DNA of 64,000 nucleotides, taken from the NCBI RefSeq assembly GCF_900009145.1, contig NZ_LN889813.1, positions 385,900 to 449,899 of the forward strand. The letters are read 5' to 3'. Within the stretch, counting starts at the first letter, position 1, and every line of letters starts with the position of its first letter. The DNA comes from Planktothrix tepida PCC 9214 (GTDB lineage: Bacteria; Cyanobacteriota; Cyanobacteriia; Cyanobacteriales; Microcoleaceae). Positions 1 through 8,889 of the stretch are shown here, piece after piece. A program made the position numbers and the translations under genes. The notes below the pieces were generated by a model, which saw nothing but the letters and a program-made list of their open reading frames with translations, was not told where the DNA came from and made no database searches.

Positions 1-2
1 TG

Positions 3-827
3 GCAAATCTCCTGGAAATTGACGAAAATTTACCCCGTTTAAGAACAGCTTTACCGTCGGAAACTCAAACAGATTACCCTAATCTTACCGATGGAGAACT
101 ATTAGCTTATTTGCATCAAGCGACTAAATTAAAAACGGATTCTTCTGGAAGTCAAGGTTGGAAACTGCTTGAGATAGATGGAATTTTAGAAGATAAATAT
201 AATTTTCCATTTTGTACCAAGGTAGCAACGGTAACGAGTTCTATTGATTGGGGGAAAAATTTATCCGGCTTAGAAAAAATAATGGTAAAACGACGATCTA
301 CACGGGCTTATAATGGATCGGAATTGATGTTAAATGAACTCTTAGCCCTTTTAGATTTTACCTATCAACCTCACCATTATATTCATCAAGGGTTAGATGG
401 TTCTCCCGATTATTTTGATCTCAGTTTAATTGAAACATTTATTGCCGTTTCTGGAGTTAATGGTTTGGAGGATGGATGTTATTATTATGCTCCTAAAGCC
501 CAAGAGTTAAGGCAAATTCGGTTTAAAAATTTTCGTCGGGAGTTGTACTATTTGTGTTTACAACAAGATTTGGGACGAGATGCAGCAGCCGTTTTATTTC
601 ATACGGCGGATTTGAAAAAAGCGATCGCGAACTACGGAGATCGAGTGTATCGTTATTTACATTTAGATGCAGGTCATCTGGGACAACGTTTAAACTTGGC
701 TGCCATTTATTTACGTTTGGGTGTCAGTGGAATTGGTGGATTTTTCGATGATCAAGTTAATGAAGTTCTCGGTATTCCTACGGATGAAGCTGTGCTTTAT
801 ATTACAACATTAGGAAGACCCAGGTAG
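3..827 (+). CDS. SagB-type nitroreductase-family protein (5' end cut off by window)
   Basis: The reading frame is open from the first bases of the window, so the true start lies upstream; the TTG at 111 is only an internal codon. The visible part has the N-terminal signature of FMN-dependent SagB/ThcOx-like oxidoreductases (a KRRSTRAYNG box near base 290) and the typical C-terminal segment with GHLGQRLNLAA followed by a GIGGFFDD stretch and an LGIP motif. Members use FMN to oxidise or reduce small substrates, and some act on peptide azolines. No peptide precursor or cyclodehydratase gene is visible here, so the substrate is unknown. The downstream gene faces it tail to tail 63 bases away. The fold assignment is fairly secure; the reaction is not. 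Confidence 0.75.
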   Translation, partial: ANLLEIDENLPRLRTALPSETQTDYPNLTDGELLAYLHQATKLKTDSSGSQGWKLLEIDGILEDKYNFPFCTKVATVTSSIDWGKNLSGLEKIMVKRRSTRAYNGSELMLNELLALLDFTYQPHHYIHQGLDGSPDYFDLSLIETFIAVSGVNGLEDGCYYYAPKAQELRQIRFKNFRRELYYLCLQQDLGRDAAAVLFHTADLKKAIANYGDRVYRYLHLDAGHLGQRLNLAAIYLRLGVSGIGGFFDDQVNEVLGIPTDEAVLYITTLGRPR

Positions 828-890
828 ATGGAAGAGGGGTGTTAACGGTTGAGTGTTAGCTCCCCCCATCTCCTCCTCTGTTAACTCCTG

Positions 891-1286
891 CTATACTTCT
901 TGCTGAGTCAGAGCGCAGCGATCGCAAAGTCCGAAAAACTCTAGGGTATGGTAATAAATTTTAAACTTGTGGGATTGTTGAAGTTGAGTTTCTAAGTGGT
1001 GAACCGGACATTCATCGAGGGGGATAGAACGTCCACACTCAACACAGGTGAGATGATGTTCATCTTGCTGCATACAACTGTAAACCGCCTCTCCTGTAGT
1101 TAAGGTGCGGACATTAATTAACCCTTCCCGTTTTAACGCATCCAAAGATCGATAAACCGTTGCTAACCCCATCGTTTGGTTTGTTTTACGCAACTCTAAA
1201 TAAAGCTCTTGAGCAGAAACGGCGCGCTTTAGGGTTTTGAGTTCGGTGAGAATTCGGTCTTGACTGCGGGTGCGACGAGGTTTCAT
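891..1286 (-). CDS. zur: Fur-family metalloregulator, probable zinc regulator Zur (FurB)
   Basis: A 131-residue Fur-family repressor: a winged-helix DNA-binding half with the helix ATVYRSLDALKREGLI, then a dimerisation half with HHLTCVECG and a C-terminal CDRC pair, the two CxxC motifs that hold structural zinc. The YHTLEFFGLC ending and MGLATVYRSL helix match my memory of cyanobacterial Zur/FurB better than the iron regulator FurA or PerR. It would bind DNA when loaded with zinc and repress zinc uptake genes. I place the start at the ATG at 1286; an in-frame GTG at 1292 is an alternative. No clear Shine-Dalgarno sequence or Zur box was seen upstream. A fragment of the TTCCCTG heptamer repeat lies just upstream on the opposite strand (about 1299-1308). 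Confidence 0.75.
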   Translation of the reverse strand: MKPRRTRSQDRILTELKTLKRAVSAQELYLELRKTNQTMGLATVYRSLDALKREGLINVRTLTTGEAVYSCMQQDEHHLTCVECGRSIPLDECPVHHLETQLQQSHKFKIYYHTLEFFGLCDRCALTQQEV

Positions 1287-1453
1287 TATCACTGAATACA
1301 GGGAACAGGGGATAGGAAAAAGTGATTAGCCACCCGATCAATTATTTGTAGCTAACATTTAAGGATAGAATATCAGCTTGCTCTGGGCTATTATATTAGG
1401 ATACAACACTACAACCCGCGTACAATCAAGGGTGTACACTCTGTACATAACAC

Positions 1454-1517
1454 CTGGCAATTAGTGCAGTGGTAGCACGCTTGCTTTGGGATAGGAGTTA
1501 GCAGGTCTATGATCAAA
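1454..1517 (+). pseudogene. degenerate tRNA-Pro (UGG) relic
   Basis: The D arm GTGCAGTGGTAGCAC and the next segment CTTGC-TTTGGGA (anticodon TGG at 1487-1489) are the 5' half of a normal bacterial tRNA-Pro. After the anticodon loop the match collapses: the 3' strand of the anticodon stem no longer pairs and the T arm is reduced to GCAGGT followed by an out-of-place TCAAATC. The acceptor 5' strand also differs from the expected CGGGATG. A folded, charged tRNA is unlikely. Confidence 0.5.
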
Positions 1518-1554
1518 TCGGGATGACAGGATTTGAACCTGCGACCCCCTCGTC
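1518..1554 (-). pseudogene. 3' half of a tRNA-Pro gene, cut at the anticodon loop
   Basis: Read on the minus strand, this stretch gives the 3' side of the anticodon stem CGAGG, a GGGTC variable loop, the T arm GCAGG-TTCAAAT-CCTGT and the acceptor strand CATCCCGA, all as in tRNA-Pro (CGG). The match stops inside the anticodon loop (about 1554), and the remnant of an insertion sequence starts a few bases further on. The 5' half is not found beyond the insertion sequences, near 3214-3240. It lies tail to tail with the other tRNA-Pro relic, so the two share an inverted GCAGGT/ACCTGC. Confidence 0.55.
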
Positions 1555-1560
1555 GCCGCC

Positions 1561-1998
1561 CAGGGGGTTTTCAAAGTCAGGGGTAAAAAGGAAAATAAAA
1601 GTGATCTTTTTTTGATAAAATTAAAAAGAGATCACTTTTATTTGGTTTTAAAAAAATCATGTTAAACAGTATAATTGAACAACTGAAGTTAGTCAAGGAT
1701 TTTCGGAAAAATCGGGGTAAAAGACATGAATTATGGGTAGTGTTGACTATCATTATTTTGGCCCTGCTAACTGGCAATGTGACTTATAAGCAAATAGATA
1801 ATTTTAGAAAAAACGAAGAACATAAACTCATTAAATTATTAAAAGTTACCGCTAAAAAATTGCCATCTTATAGTACCATTAGACGAGTAATGATCGGGAT
1901 AAATCTAATAGAGATTCAGTTAATTTTTCAGTCAACAGTTGAGAAATATTATTGGCAAAAAGAAGGCGTTGATTGGATTGCGATCGATGGAAAATCTT
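1561..1998 (+). mobile_element. left part of an ISAs1-type insertion sequence
   Basis: This is a remnant. Its presumed left end begins at CAGGGGGTTTTCAAAG, directly after the broken tRNA-Pro. It carries the N-terminal part of a transposase and stops where the inverted repeat of the following ISL3 element starts. Between the end and the ORF lies a strong hairpin (1593-1643). The right half of the element is missing on the far side of the ISL3 element, so more than a simple insertion has happened. Confidence 0.6.
1593..1643. repeat. 15-bp perfect inverted repeat in the ISAs1 leader
   Basis: AAATAAAAGTGATCT at 1593-1607 is the exact reverse complement of 1629-1643, and T/A pairing extends the stem to about 20 bp around a short A+T loop. 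It sits 15 bases before the transposase start. It could be a subterminal transposase site, or a hairpin that limits read-through transcription into the transposase gene, as seen in other insertion sequences. Confidence 0.75.
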
Positions 1999-2009
1999 GG
2001 TTCTTCTAG
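1659..2009 (+). pseudogene. ISAs1-family transposase, N-terminal fragment
   Basis: This 116-residue frame begins with a DDE_Tnp_1-associated domain (DFRKNRGKRHELW, then LPSYSTIRRVM), typical of ISAs1-family transposases, and runs up to the first catalytic aspartate in the WIAIDGKS motif. A full protein is about 370-400 residues. The stop codon at 2007-2009 is supplied by the inverted repeat of the adjoining ISL3 element, so the gene was cut by that element. The two remaining catalytic residues are absent and the product cannot be active. Confidence 0.85.
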
Positions 2010-3213
2010 GCTAGTTATGATAAATTAATAATAAACAAAAAATAAAAAGGGGAAGAAGTTTTAAAGTTGAATTGGGTAAAACGGATGATGGGAGATTGAC
2101 ATAGACAGTATTTTATGGTATTAAATATTGACTAAATCACTAAGAAAAATGACTTTTTTATAAAAATGCCATCTAACTCCCTACTTTATTTTATTACTCA
2201 AATCATTAACTTTCCCGGTTTTAAAGCAACAAATTATCATTTTATTACGGAGAATGAACTTCTGATTGAATTAGAAAATAAACAGACTAACGTGACTTGC
2301 CCTAATTGTGGGAAGAGCAGAAGTAAAGTACATCAATCACATCGACATAGAGTGCGAGATATTCCTGTGAGTAGTTTTGATGTCTTTCTGAATGTAAATC
2401 GCCGTCAATTTAGATGCCCTAACTGCCAGAAAGTATTTTCCGAAGAATTAAGTTTTGTGAAGAAAAGAAGAACATATACAAAAAGACTAGCCCAAAAAGT
2501 GGTTGAAGAAGTGTTAGCAACAGATGTGGTGAATACCGGAAAAAGAAATCGAATGAGTCCGGCAGAAATTGAAACGATATTAAAAGAAATGGAAGCGGTC
2601 AGTATAGACTTGTGGGTTCCCTATAAAAGTGTAGTGGAAGAACTGATGCCGAATGCACAAGTAGTTGCGGATAGATTTCACGTCATGAAACAAGTCAATG
2701 AAGAGTTAGACTATCGGAGAAAAACCGAGAAAAAACAGGCAGAAAAAATCAAAAATAAAACGGAAAGAGAACGTCAAATCTCAGGAATAAAAGAGAGTAA
2801 ATATCCTTTGCTGAAAAAGAAAGAAGATTTGAACGAGACGGAAAAATCAAAATTGTCAGTTCTCAAAGAAGTCATGCCAGAATTAATGGATATGTATGAT
2901 AGAAAAGAGAAATTTAGAGATATATTTGAAAGTCAAATAACGGGAGATGAGGCATTTTGGCAACTGGTAGAATGGACTGAATCATCTTATAAAGACTTCC
3001 CAAAAAGCTGCCAAACAATCAAAAGGTGGATTGCCGAAATTCTCGCCTATTTCGACAATCGAACTACCCAAGGAGCCGTCGAAGGAATCAATCAGAAAAT
3101 TAAGTTAATTAAGAGAAGAGCGTATGGCTTAAATAATTTTGCTAACTTTAGAAGAAGAGTTCTCTTAAATTGGCATTTTTCTCCTAATTTATCATAGTTA
3201 CCCTAGAAGAGCC
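1999..3213 (+). mobile_element. ISL3-family insertion sequence, internally deleted
   Basis: The ends are visible as imperfect 29-bp terminal inverted repeats: 1999-2027 (begins GGTTCTTCTAGG) and 3185-3213 (complement begins GGCTCTTCTAGG), with 26 of 29 positions matching. GGCTCTTC is the hallmark end of ISL3 elements. The 8-bp flanks (AAAATCTT on the left, CTAACTAT on the right) are not duplicated, which suggests that one flank was deleted or rearranged after insertion. The right end stops 24 bases short of the recJ stop codon. Confidence 0.85.
2166..3197 (+). pseudogene. ISL3-family transposase with an in-frame internal deletion
   Basis: The 343-residue frame keeps the N-terminal ISL3 zinc ribbon (CPNCG ... 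CPNCQ), the helix-turn-helix region and the C-terminal DDE part (VVADRFHVMKQ; TTQGAVEGINQKIK, which holds the final glutamate). Between EIETILKEMEA and VSIDLW the usual stretch with the first catalytic aspartate (normally in a GIDE motif) and a beta-strand pair is missing. That is roughly 50-60 residues, lost without breaking the frame. The family is normally about 400 residues or more. Because one of the three catalytic acids is gone I call it inactive, although it may still bind the element ends. Confidence 0.8.
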
Positions 3214-3237
3214 CTAACTATTACTAAGATTATAAGC

Positions 3238-5337
3238 TTACCCTAACGCTTTAATAGCCGATTGAATTAAATCGTAAAAAACAGGTTGAGAAACATCAAC
3301 GGTTTCAGCATCTTGACGACTTGTTCCTAACAGTCCAAAGCGTTGACCTTTTTGGATGGCTAATACTTCCCCTTTCTGATTCTTAATTCTTAATTCTTGG
3401 GTTTCACCAATAGAAGATAAACTGCAATAATATTGTTTATTATTATAATAAAATTCTGCGCTTTTTGTTAATTGAGGTTGATCATTTTCGGGAGATTCTG
3501 GTAATCTAGCTCCGACTAATTCTAATTCAATATTGGTTTGACCATTCCAACTATTTTCTTTTAAATGATAGGCAATATCCAAACATTGGGGAAGGGGGAA
3601 ATAGTCCGCCCAACGCCACGCCATTGCATTAATTGTAGGTAAGGCTGTGAGTTGAGTATGGGAAAATTTATCTTGGGTTAAGGTGAGTTTAATATGTCCT
3701 TTTCCGACCACTCGTTGTTGAATAATTCTAACATTTTGAGTCCAAAAGGTCGGGGCGTTATTTTCAATACCACAGGGATGTAATTGATCAAGTTGATCAT
3801 AGAGATTAAAATTAATTTCACTTAAATTCGCTTGAGCATCAATTTTAATTAAGGGTTTGAGATGTTCTAATTCTAAACATTGATGGGCAAATTCCTTTAA
3901 CCGCAGTCGAAATAGTTCTAAATTTTCTGCTAATAAAGAAAATCCTCCAGCGGCTTTATGTCCTCCAAATTTATGCAGTAAATCGTGAGAATATTCTAAG
4001 GCTTTAAACACATCAAATTCAAAAATTCCCCTAGCTGAACCTCGAATCATTTGGGGAGATTCTGTTGTATTTTCTTCCTGTTCATAGGTTCCAATAAACA
4101 CCGGAACCCCATATCGTTCAACTAAGCGAGATGCAACAATTCCAATCACGCCATGATGCCATTGAGGTTGTACTACTACTAACACCCGTTCTTGTTTAAA
4201 ATCTATTTGTTGTTCTTCTACCCAAGCGATCGCTTCTTGTTCTATTTCTTCACATAACTGTTGACGTTTTTGATTAATTTGTTCACACTGCATTGCCCGT
4301 TCTAAGGCAATTCCCATATTTTCAGTTGTTAATAATTCTATCACAATTTGCGGATCAGCTAACCGTCCAATGGCATTAATTCTCGGCCCTAACCGAAAGC
4401 CAATATCATCGGGTTTTAGAGTTTTAGAAGCCGGAGGAATGATAGGATTTTCGGGCTGTTGTTCTGATTTAACTTGATATCCACTAGAAACTCCCGCCAC
4501 TTGAATTAACGCTTGAACTCCGGTGATTTGAGAATAAGGTAATAACTTTAAACCCCGTTTTACCCACCGTCGGTTAACGCCATTTAAGGGGGCTAAATCC
4601 GCAATCGTTCCTAATGTAAATAATTCCAACAAAGGATTAACTAAACCGTTAATTTTTCCTAATTTTTGAGCTAAACAAATCGCTAAAATATAAGCCACTC
4701 CCACCCCTGCTAATCCTCGATAGGGAGAGAATACAGGTAATAATTTAGGATTAAGAATAGCATCGGCTGGGGGTAATTTTTCTGGCAAATCATGGTGATC
4801 CGTAATAATCACCGTTAAGTCTAATTCCTTAGCTCTAACAATAGGTTGATAGGCAGCAATTCCATTATCAACAGTAAGAATAATTTTAACATCTTCCTGA
4901 TGAAATTCTTCAACAATTCGGGTATTAATCCCATAGCCTTCTGTCATGCGGCTAGGGATGGCATAATTAACATTAGCTCCTAATAAAGAAAGCGATCGCA
5001 TTAATAAAGCGGTACTCGTCATTCCATCGGCATCATAATCGCCACAAATCGCTATTTTATCTCCTTGATTAATAGCAGTTTCTAACAATTCTACACTTTT
5101 TAATAAATCCTTAAATTCTTCTAAAGGAGAGGGTAAAACTTGAGATTCTGGGGTGATAAATGCTTCCACCTGTTCCGGGGTTTCAATTCCTCGATTAATT
5201 AAGACTTGAGTGACTAAAGGGATAATTCCCATTACATCCGATAATTTTTGAGCGAGGTCGGGTTGTTGTGGAAAAATATACCACCGTTGATTCGGAAGTT
5301 GGGGAGAATTAAAAGACTCTGGAGGAGAAGGTTGCAC
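3238..5337 (-). CDS. recJ: single-stranded-DNA-specific exonuclease RecJ
   Basis: A 699-residue RecJ. The DHH phosphoesterase core shows motif I DYDADGMTSTALL near residue 100, DNG near 155 and the name-giving DHH in VIITDHHDLP near 180. The DHHA1 half follows with QWHHGVIGIVASRL and the GGHKAAGGFS motif. RecJ degrades single-stranded DNA 5' to 3' using Mn2+, in RecFOR recombination and in base-excision and mismatch repair. It is longer than the E. coli protein (577 residues), as is usual in cyanobacteria, with extra C-terminal sequence of unknown role. The start is a GTG at 5337. recQ, its usual partner in the RecF pathway, lies just upstream on the other strand. Confidence 0.95.
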   Translation of the reverse strand: MQPSPPESFNSPQLPNQRWYIFPQQPDLAQKLSDVMGIIPLVTQVLINRGIETPEQVEAFITPESQVLPSPLEEFKDLLKSVELLETAINQGDKIAICGDYDADGMTSTALLMRSLSLLGANVNYAIPSRMTEGYGINTRIVEEFHQEDVKIILTVDNGIAAYQPIVRAKELDLTVIITDHHDLPEKLPPADAILNPKLLPVFSPYRGLAGVGVAYILAICLAQKLGKINGLVNPLLELFTLGTIADLAPLNGVNRRWVKRGLKLLPYSQITGVQALIQVAGVSSGYQVKSEQQPENPIIPPASKTLKPDDIGFRLGPRINAIGRLADPQIVIELLTTENMGIALERAMQCEQINQKRQQLCEEIEQEAIAWVEEQQIDFKQERVLVVVQPQWHHGVIGIVASRLVERYGVPVFIGTYEQEENTTESPQMIRGSARGIFEFDVFKALEYSHDLLHKFGGHKAAGGFSLLAENLELFRLRLKEFAHQCLELEHLKPLIKIDAQANLSEINFNLYDQLDQLHPCGIENNAPTFWTQNVRIIQQRVVGKGHIKLTLTQDKFSHTQLTALPTINAMAWRWADYFPLPQCLDIAYHLKENSWNGQTNIELELVGARLPESPENDQPQLTKSAEFYYNNKQYYCSLSSIGETQELRIKNQKGEVLAIQKGQRFGLLGTSRQDAETVDVSQPVFYDLIQSAIKALG

Positions 5338-5519
5338 AGTAAATTAGGATTAATCGATAATAGTTTAATTGTACTCAAAAGTGGAAGATTTTTATCAAAA
5401 TTATTATTAATAAATCCTACAGCCGTAAATTAATTTTGAGCGTCAGGGCGAGATGACCTCGCCCCTACAAGTTATCTTTGGTTATGTTAATTTCGGTTCA
5501 TCAATCAACATGAAACCCC

Positions 5520-5804
5520 TTAAACCTCAACCTTAACCCCTTTCCAAAATCCAATATAACCTTCAATATTTTTGGCAGCAGATTTTGTTTCAGGATAATA
5601 CCAAGCGGCATCCTTATTCACTTGACCATCAACAACGATATCATAATAACTCGCCACCCCTTTCCAACCACAGATAGTATGGGTATTACTTTCTTGGAAA
5701 TAGTCACGATTGATGGAGTCCGGGGGAAAATATTGATTCCCCTCAACAACAACGCATTGGTCAGTTTCTGCCAAAACTGCACCATTCCAAACGGCTTTCG
5801 GCAT
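5520..5804 (-). CDS. DUF427 family protein
   Basis: A 94-residue single-domain protein of the DUF427 family: MPKAVWNGAVLAE at the start, YFPPDSIN, then CGWKGVASYYDI and AAWYYPETK. DUF427 proteins are small cytosolic beta-rich proteins found in many bacteria and fungi without an established reaction. The length is normal for one domain and no signal peptide is visible. It stands alone on the minus strand between the divergent recJ and recQ genes, with its own start region 162 bases from recQ. Confidence 0.8.
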   Translation of the reverse strand: MPKAVWNGAVLAETDQCVVVEGNQYFPPDSINRDYFQESNTHTICGWKGVASYYDIVVDGQVNKDAAWYYPETKSAAKNIEGYIGFWKGVKVEV

Positions 5805-5966
5805 AAAGCTCCTCTAAAATTGACAACTTTGTATTAAAATTTAACATCTTTGAGGCATTCAGTGTCTAGTCTTTGTTATCCCGGACAAAATTTTATCGAG
5901 ATTTCGCAGCCATTTACCCAGTTTTAATCATAAAATAAAAAAGACGTTTTATCTAAATCACGAGCA

Positions 5967-8153
5967 ATGTCAGGGCTAATTTCTACTCCCTTTGCCCAAC
6001 CCCAATCCCTAGAACAGTCCCTTAAACATTTCTTTGGCTATGATTCTTTTCGACCCGGGCAGCGCGAAATTATTGAACAGGCACTACAAAGGCGAGATTC
6101 ATTAATTATTATGCCCACCGGAGGGGGAAAATCTTTGTGTTTTCAACTTCCGGCTTTATTAAAACCTGGATTAATGATAGTCGTGTCTCCTTTAATTGCC
6201 TTAATGCAAGATCAAGTGGAGGCATTACAAGATAATGGAGTTGGGGCGACATTTCTCAATAGTACCTTAACGGTTGCGGAGGGAAAAAACCGTGAAGCTG
6301 CGATTTTAAATGGTGAAATTAAACTGCTTTATGTTGCACCCGAACGATTATTATCCGAAAAGTTTTTATTATTTTTAGATCTGATAGAAGCTCAATTAGG
6401 AATTTCAGCTTTTGCCATTGATGAAGCGCACTGTGTTTCGGAATGGGGGCATGATTTTCGCCCCGAATATCGCCAATTAAAACAACTGCGAAAGCGTTAT
6501 CCTAAAATTCCCGTTTTAGCCTTAACGGCAACAGCAACTCAACGGGTTAGACAGGATATTATTCAACAGTTAGAGTTAAGAAATCCCTATATTCATGTTG
6601 CTAGTTTTAATCGTCCTAATTTATATTATGAAGTTATCCCTAAGAAAAAACAAAATTTTACCCAGTTATTAAAAATAATTCAGGATGTCGGAGGTTCAGG
6701 AATTATTTATTGTTTAAGCCGAAAAAATGTAGAAGATCTAGCGTTTAGGCTACAAAGTCATGGAATTTCAGCTTTACCCTACCATGCCGGAATGGAAGAT
6801 ACTTTACGCGCTGAAAATCAAACCCGATTTATTCGGGATGATGTGCAGATTATGGTAGCAACGATTGCCTTTGGTATGGGCATTAATAAACCCGATGTTC
6901 GCTTTGTGATTCATTATAATTTACCGCGAACCTTAGAAAGTTACTATCAAGAATCTGGACGGGCAGGACGAGATGGAGAATCAGCGAGATGTACGTTATT
7001 TTTTAGTTATGGTGATATTAAAACCATTGAATATTTAATTGATCAAAAACCCGACCCCGATGAGCAACGCATTGCCCGTCAACAGTTACGGCAAATGTTA
7101 GATTATGCTGAAGCATCGGAATGTCGGCGCACAGTTCAATTGAGTTATTTTGGTGAATTTTTCTCAGAAAATTGTGCAAAATGTGATAATTGCCGAACAC
7201 AAAATCCCGTTGAAGATTGGACAATTGAAGCGATGAAATTTTTATCTTGTGTTGCCCGATGTCACGAAAGATTTGGGATGACTTATATTATTGATGTATT
7301 GAGAGGATCGAAAAGTCAAAAAATTATAGAGCGACATCATGATCAACTGTCTACCTATGGCATTGGAAAAGATAAAACAGCAGAAGAATGGAAGAATTTA
7401 GGGCGATCGCTTTTACGTCAAGGACTACTCGATCAAACCACCGATGGTTATGCAATTTTAAAGTTAAATTCCCGTAGTTGGGAAGTGATGAAACGGGAAA
7501 GAAAAGTTGAAATTACAGTCATTAAAGAACAAAATCTGGAAAAATCAACCCGATCTTTGGCGGTGGAAGTAGAAATGCTATTTGAACAGTTACGCCAACT
7601 CCGAAAAAAATTAGCCGATGAACAATCTATCCCTCCCTATATGGTTTTTTCCGATTCTACCTTAAGATTAATGGCCCAACAACGACCCCAAACTTTAGAA
7701 GAATTAAGTGAAATTTCTGGGGTCGGAAGTTATAAACTAGAACGGTATGGTAAACAATTTACTGAAGCCATTTCTACCTATTTTCAAGATCAAACGGGTT
7801 CAAATTATAAACCTAAATCATCAGAAGTTAAGCGTCTAACTCTGGAGGATTTATCTGATAGTTTAATCATGACTCTCAAGTTATGTCAACAGGGATTAAG
7901 TTTAAATGCGATCGCCAATGAACGAGGGTTAAAAACCAGCACCATTGCTGACCATTTAACCCAATTAATTGCAGCTAATCAGGATATAAATCTTGATCAA
8001 TTCGTTGAACCAGAGCGTCAAAAGAAAATTATCCAAGCAGTAGAAAAAGTCGGAGATACCAGCTTAAAAATTCTTTACGAACATCTAGGAGAACAGTATA
8101 ATTATGAAGAAATTAAATTAGTTCGAGAATGGTGGCGACAAAATCCTTATTAG
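5967..8153 (+). CDS. recQ: ATP-dependent DNA helicase RecQ
   Basis: A 728-residue RecQ with the full set of parts: helicase motif I GGGKSLCFQLPAL near residue 53, motif II DEAHCVSEWGHDFRP near 150, motif VI QESGRAGRDG near 330, the zinc-binding RQC region with CRRTVQLSYFGE and CAKCDNC near 380-410, and an HRDC domain (TLEELSEISGVGSYKLERYG) near 570. A C-terminal helix-turn-helix segment (LSLNAIANERGLKTSTIADH) belongs to the HTH_40 type found in some bacterial RecQ proteins. RecQ unwinds DNA 3' to 5' to feed RecJ and to resolve stalled forks. No SOS box was recognised upstream. Confidence 0.95.
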   Translation: MSGLISTPFAQPQSLEQSLKHFFGYDSFRPGQREIIEQALQRRDSLIIMPTGGGKSLCFQLPALLKPGLMIVVSPLIALMQDQVEALQDNGVGATFLNSTLTVAEGKNREAAILNGEIKLLYVAPERLLSEKFLLFLDLIEAQLGISAFAIDEAHCVSEWGHDFRPEYRQLKQLRKRYPKIPVLALTATATQRVRQDIIQQLELRNPYIHVASFNRPNLYYEVIPKKKQNFTQLLKIIQDVGGSGIIYCLSRKNVEDLAFRLQSHGISALPYHAGMEDTLRAENQTRFIRDDVQIMVATIAFGMGINKPDVRFVIHYNLPRTLESYYQESGRAGRDGESARCTLFFSYGDIKTIEYLIDQKPDPDEQRIARQQLRQMLDYAEASECRRTVQLSYFGEFFSENCAKCDNCRTQNPVEDWTIEAMKFLSCVARCHERFGMTYIIDVLRGSKSQKIIERHHDQLSTYGIGKDKTAEEWKNLGRSLLRQGLLDQTTDGYAILKLNSRSWEVMKRERKVEITVIKEQNLEKSTRSLAVEVEMLFEQLRQLRKKLADEQSIPPYMVFSDSTLRLMAQQRPQTLEELSEISGVGSYKLERYGKQFTEAISTYFQDQTGSNYKPKSSEVKRLTLEDLSDSLIMTLKLCQQGLSLNAIANERGLKTSTIADHLTQLIAANQDINLDQFVEPERQKKIIQAVEKVGDTSLKILYEHLGEQYNYEEIKLVREWWRQNPY

Positions 8154-8156
8154 TTG

Positions 8157-8206
8157 ACTGATAACTGATAACTGATGATGCGGATACTTGATAACTGATA
8201 ACTGAT
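8157..8206. repeat. ACTGATA heptamer tandem repeat
   Basis: Copies of ACTGATA run through the gap after recQ: two units, an interruption by GATGCGGATACTTG, then further units. This is a short tandemly repeated repetitive sequence of the cyanobacterial kind. It reaches to within six bases of the start of the following phosphatase gene and takes the place of a ribosome-binding site. Confidence 0.8.
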
Positions 8207-8211
8207 AACTA

Positions 8212-8850
8212 ATGATGAATTCTATTATTTTTTGTGACTTTGACGGAACAATTACGGCAGAAGAAACTTTTGTAGGAATGTTAAAAGAATTTGCTCCAGA
8301 AATGGCGGCTGAAATTATGCCATTATTGTATGGTCGGGAAATGACCTTACGAGAAGGAGTTAGAAAAATGTTAGAGTCAATTCCTTCGCGTTGCTATCCT
8401 GAAATTATTGAATTTTCAAGAACAAAGAAAATACGCTCAGGGTTTGTGGAATTTTTAGATTTTCTCAAAACTCAAGGCGTTCCCTTTGTTTTAGTTTCAG
8501 GAGGTGTTCGGGTGATGGTAGAAACAGTTTTAGGAGATTTAAGTTCAAAAATTGATCAGATTTATGCTGTTGATTTAGAGACTTCAGGGGCGTATTTTAA
8601 AGTTCATTCTGAATTTGAAGCCGATACCGAATTAGTAGCTAAAGTCAAAGTGATGGAATCTTATCCTAATACTGAACCTATTGCAATTGGAGACTCCGTT
8701 ACAGACTTAAATATGGCATTAGCTGCCCCTATTGTTTTTGCGCGTGATCGTTTGGCACAATATTTAGATGAATATCAAAAACCTTATATCCATTGGAATG
8801 ACTTTTGTGATATTCAAGCGTATTTATCAGAACATTGGAATCTTTCCTAA
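8212..8850 (+). CDS. HAD-IB phosphatase, MtnX-like
   Basis: A 212-residue haloacid-dehalogenase-fold phosphatase: motif I FCDFDGTIT with the two aspartates, motif II VSGG near residue 97, a lysine in the VAKVKVME segment for motif III, and motif IV IGDSVTDLNMA. The overall plan matches MtnX-type enzymes (2-hydroxy-3-keto-5-methylthiopentenyl-1-phosphate phosphatase) of the methionine salvage pathway; phosphoserine-phosphatase-like activity is the main alternative. No other salvage gene is adjacent. Two ATGs sit in tandem (8212 and 8215), preceded by repeat DNA rather than a Shine-Dalgarno sequence. The fold is certain, the substrate is not. Confidence 0.75.
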   Translation: MMNSIIFCDFDGTITAEETFVGMLKEFAPEMAAEIMPLLYGREMTLREGVRKMLESIPSRCYPEIIEFSRTKKIRSGFVEFLDFLKTQGVPFVLVSGGVRVMVETVLGDLSSKIDQIYAVDLETSGAYFKVHSEFEADTELVAKVKVMESYPNTEPIAIGDSVTDLNMALAAPIVFARDRLAQYLDEYQKPYIHWNDFCDIQAYLSEHWNLS

Positions 8851-8889
8851 ACTGATCAGTGTCTTTCTACATGGAGGTTATCGTAAAAA

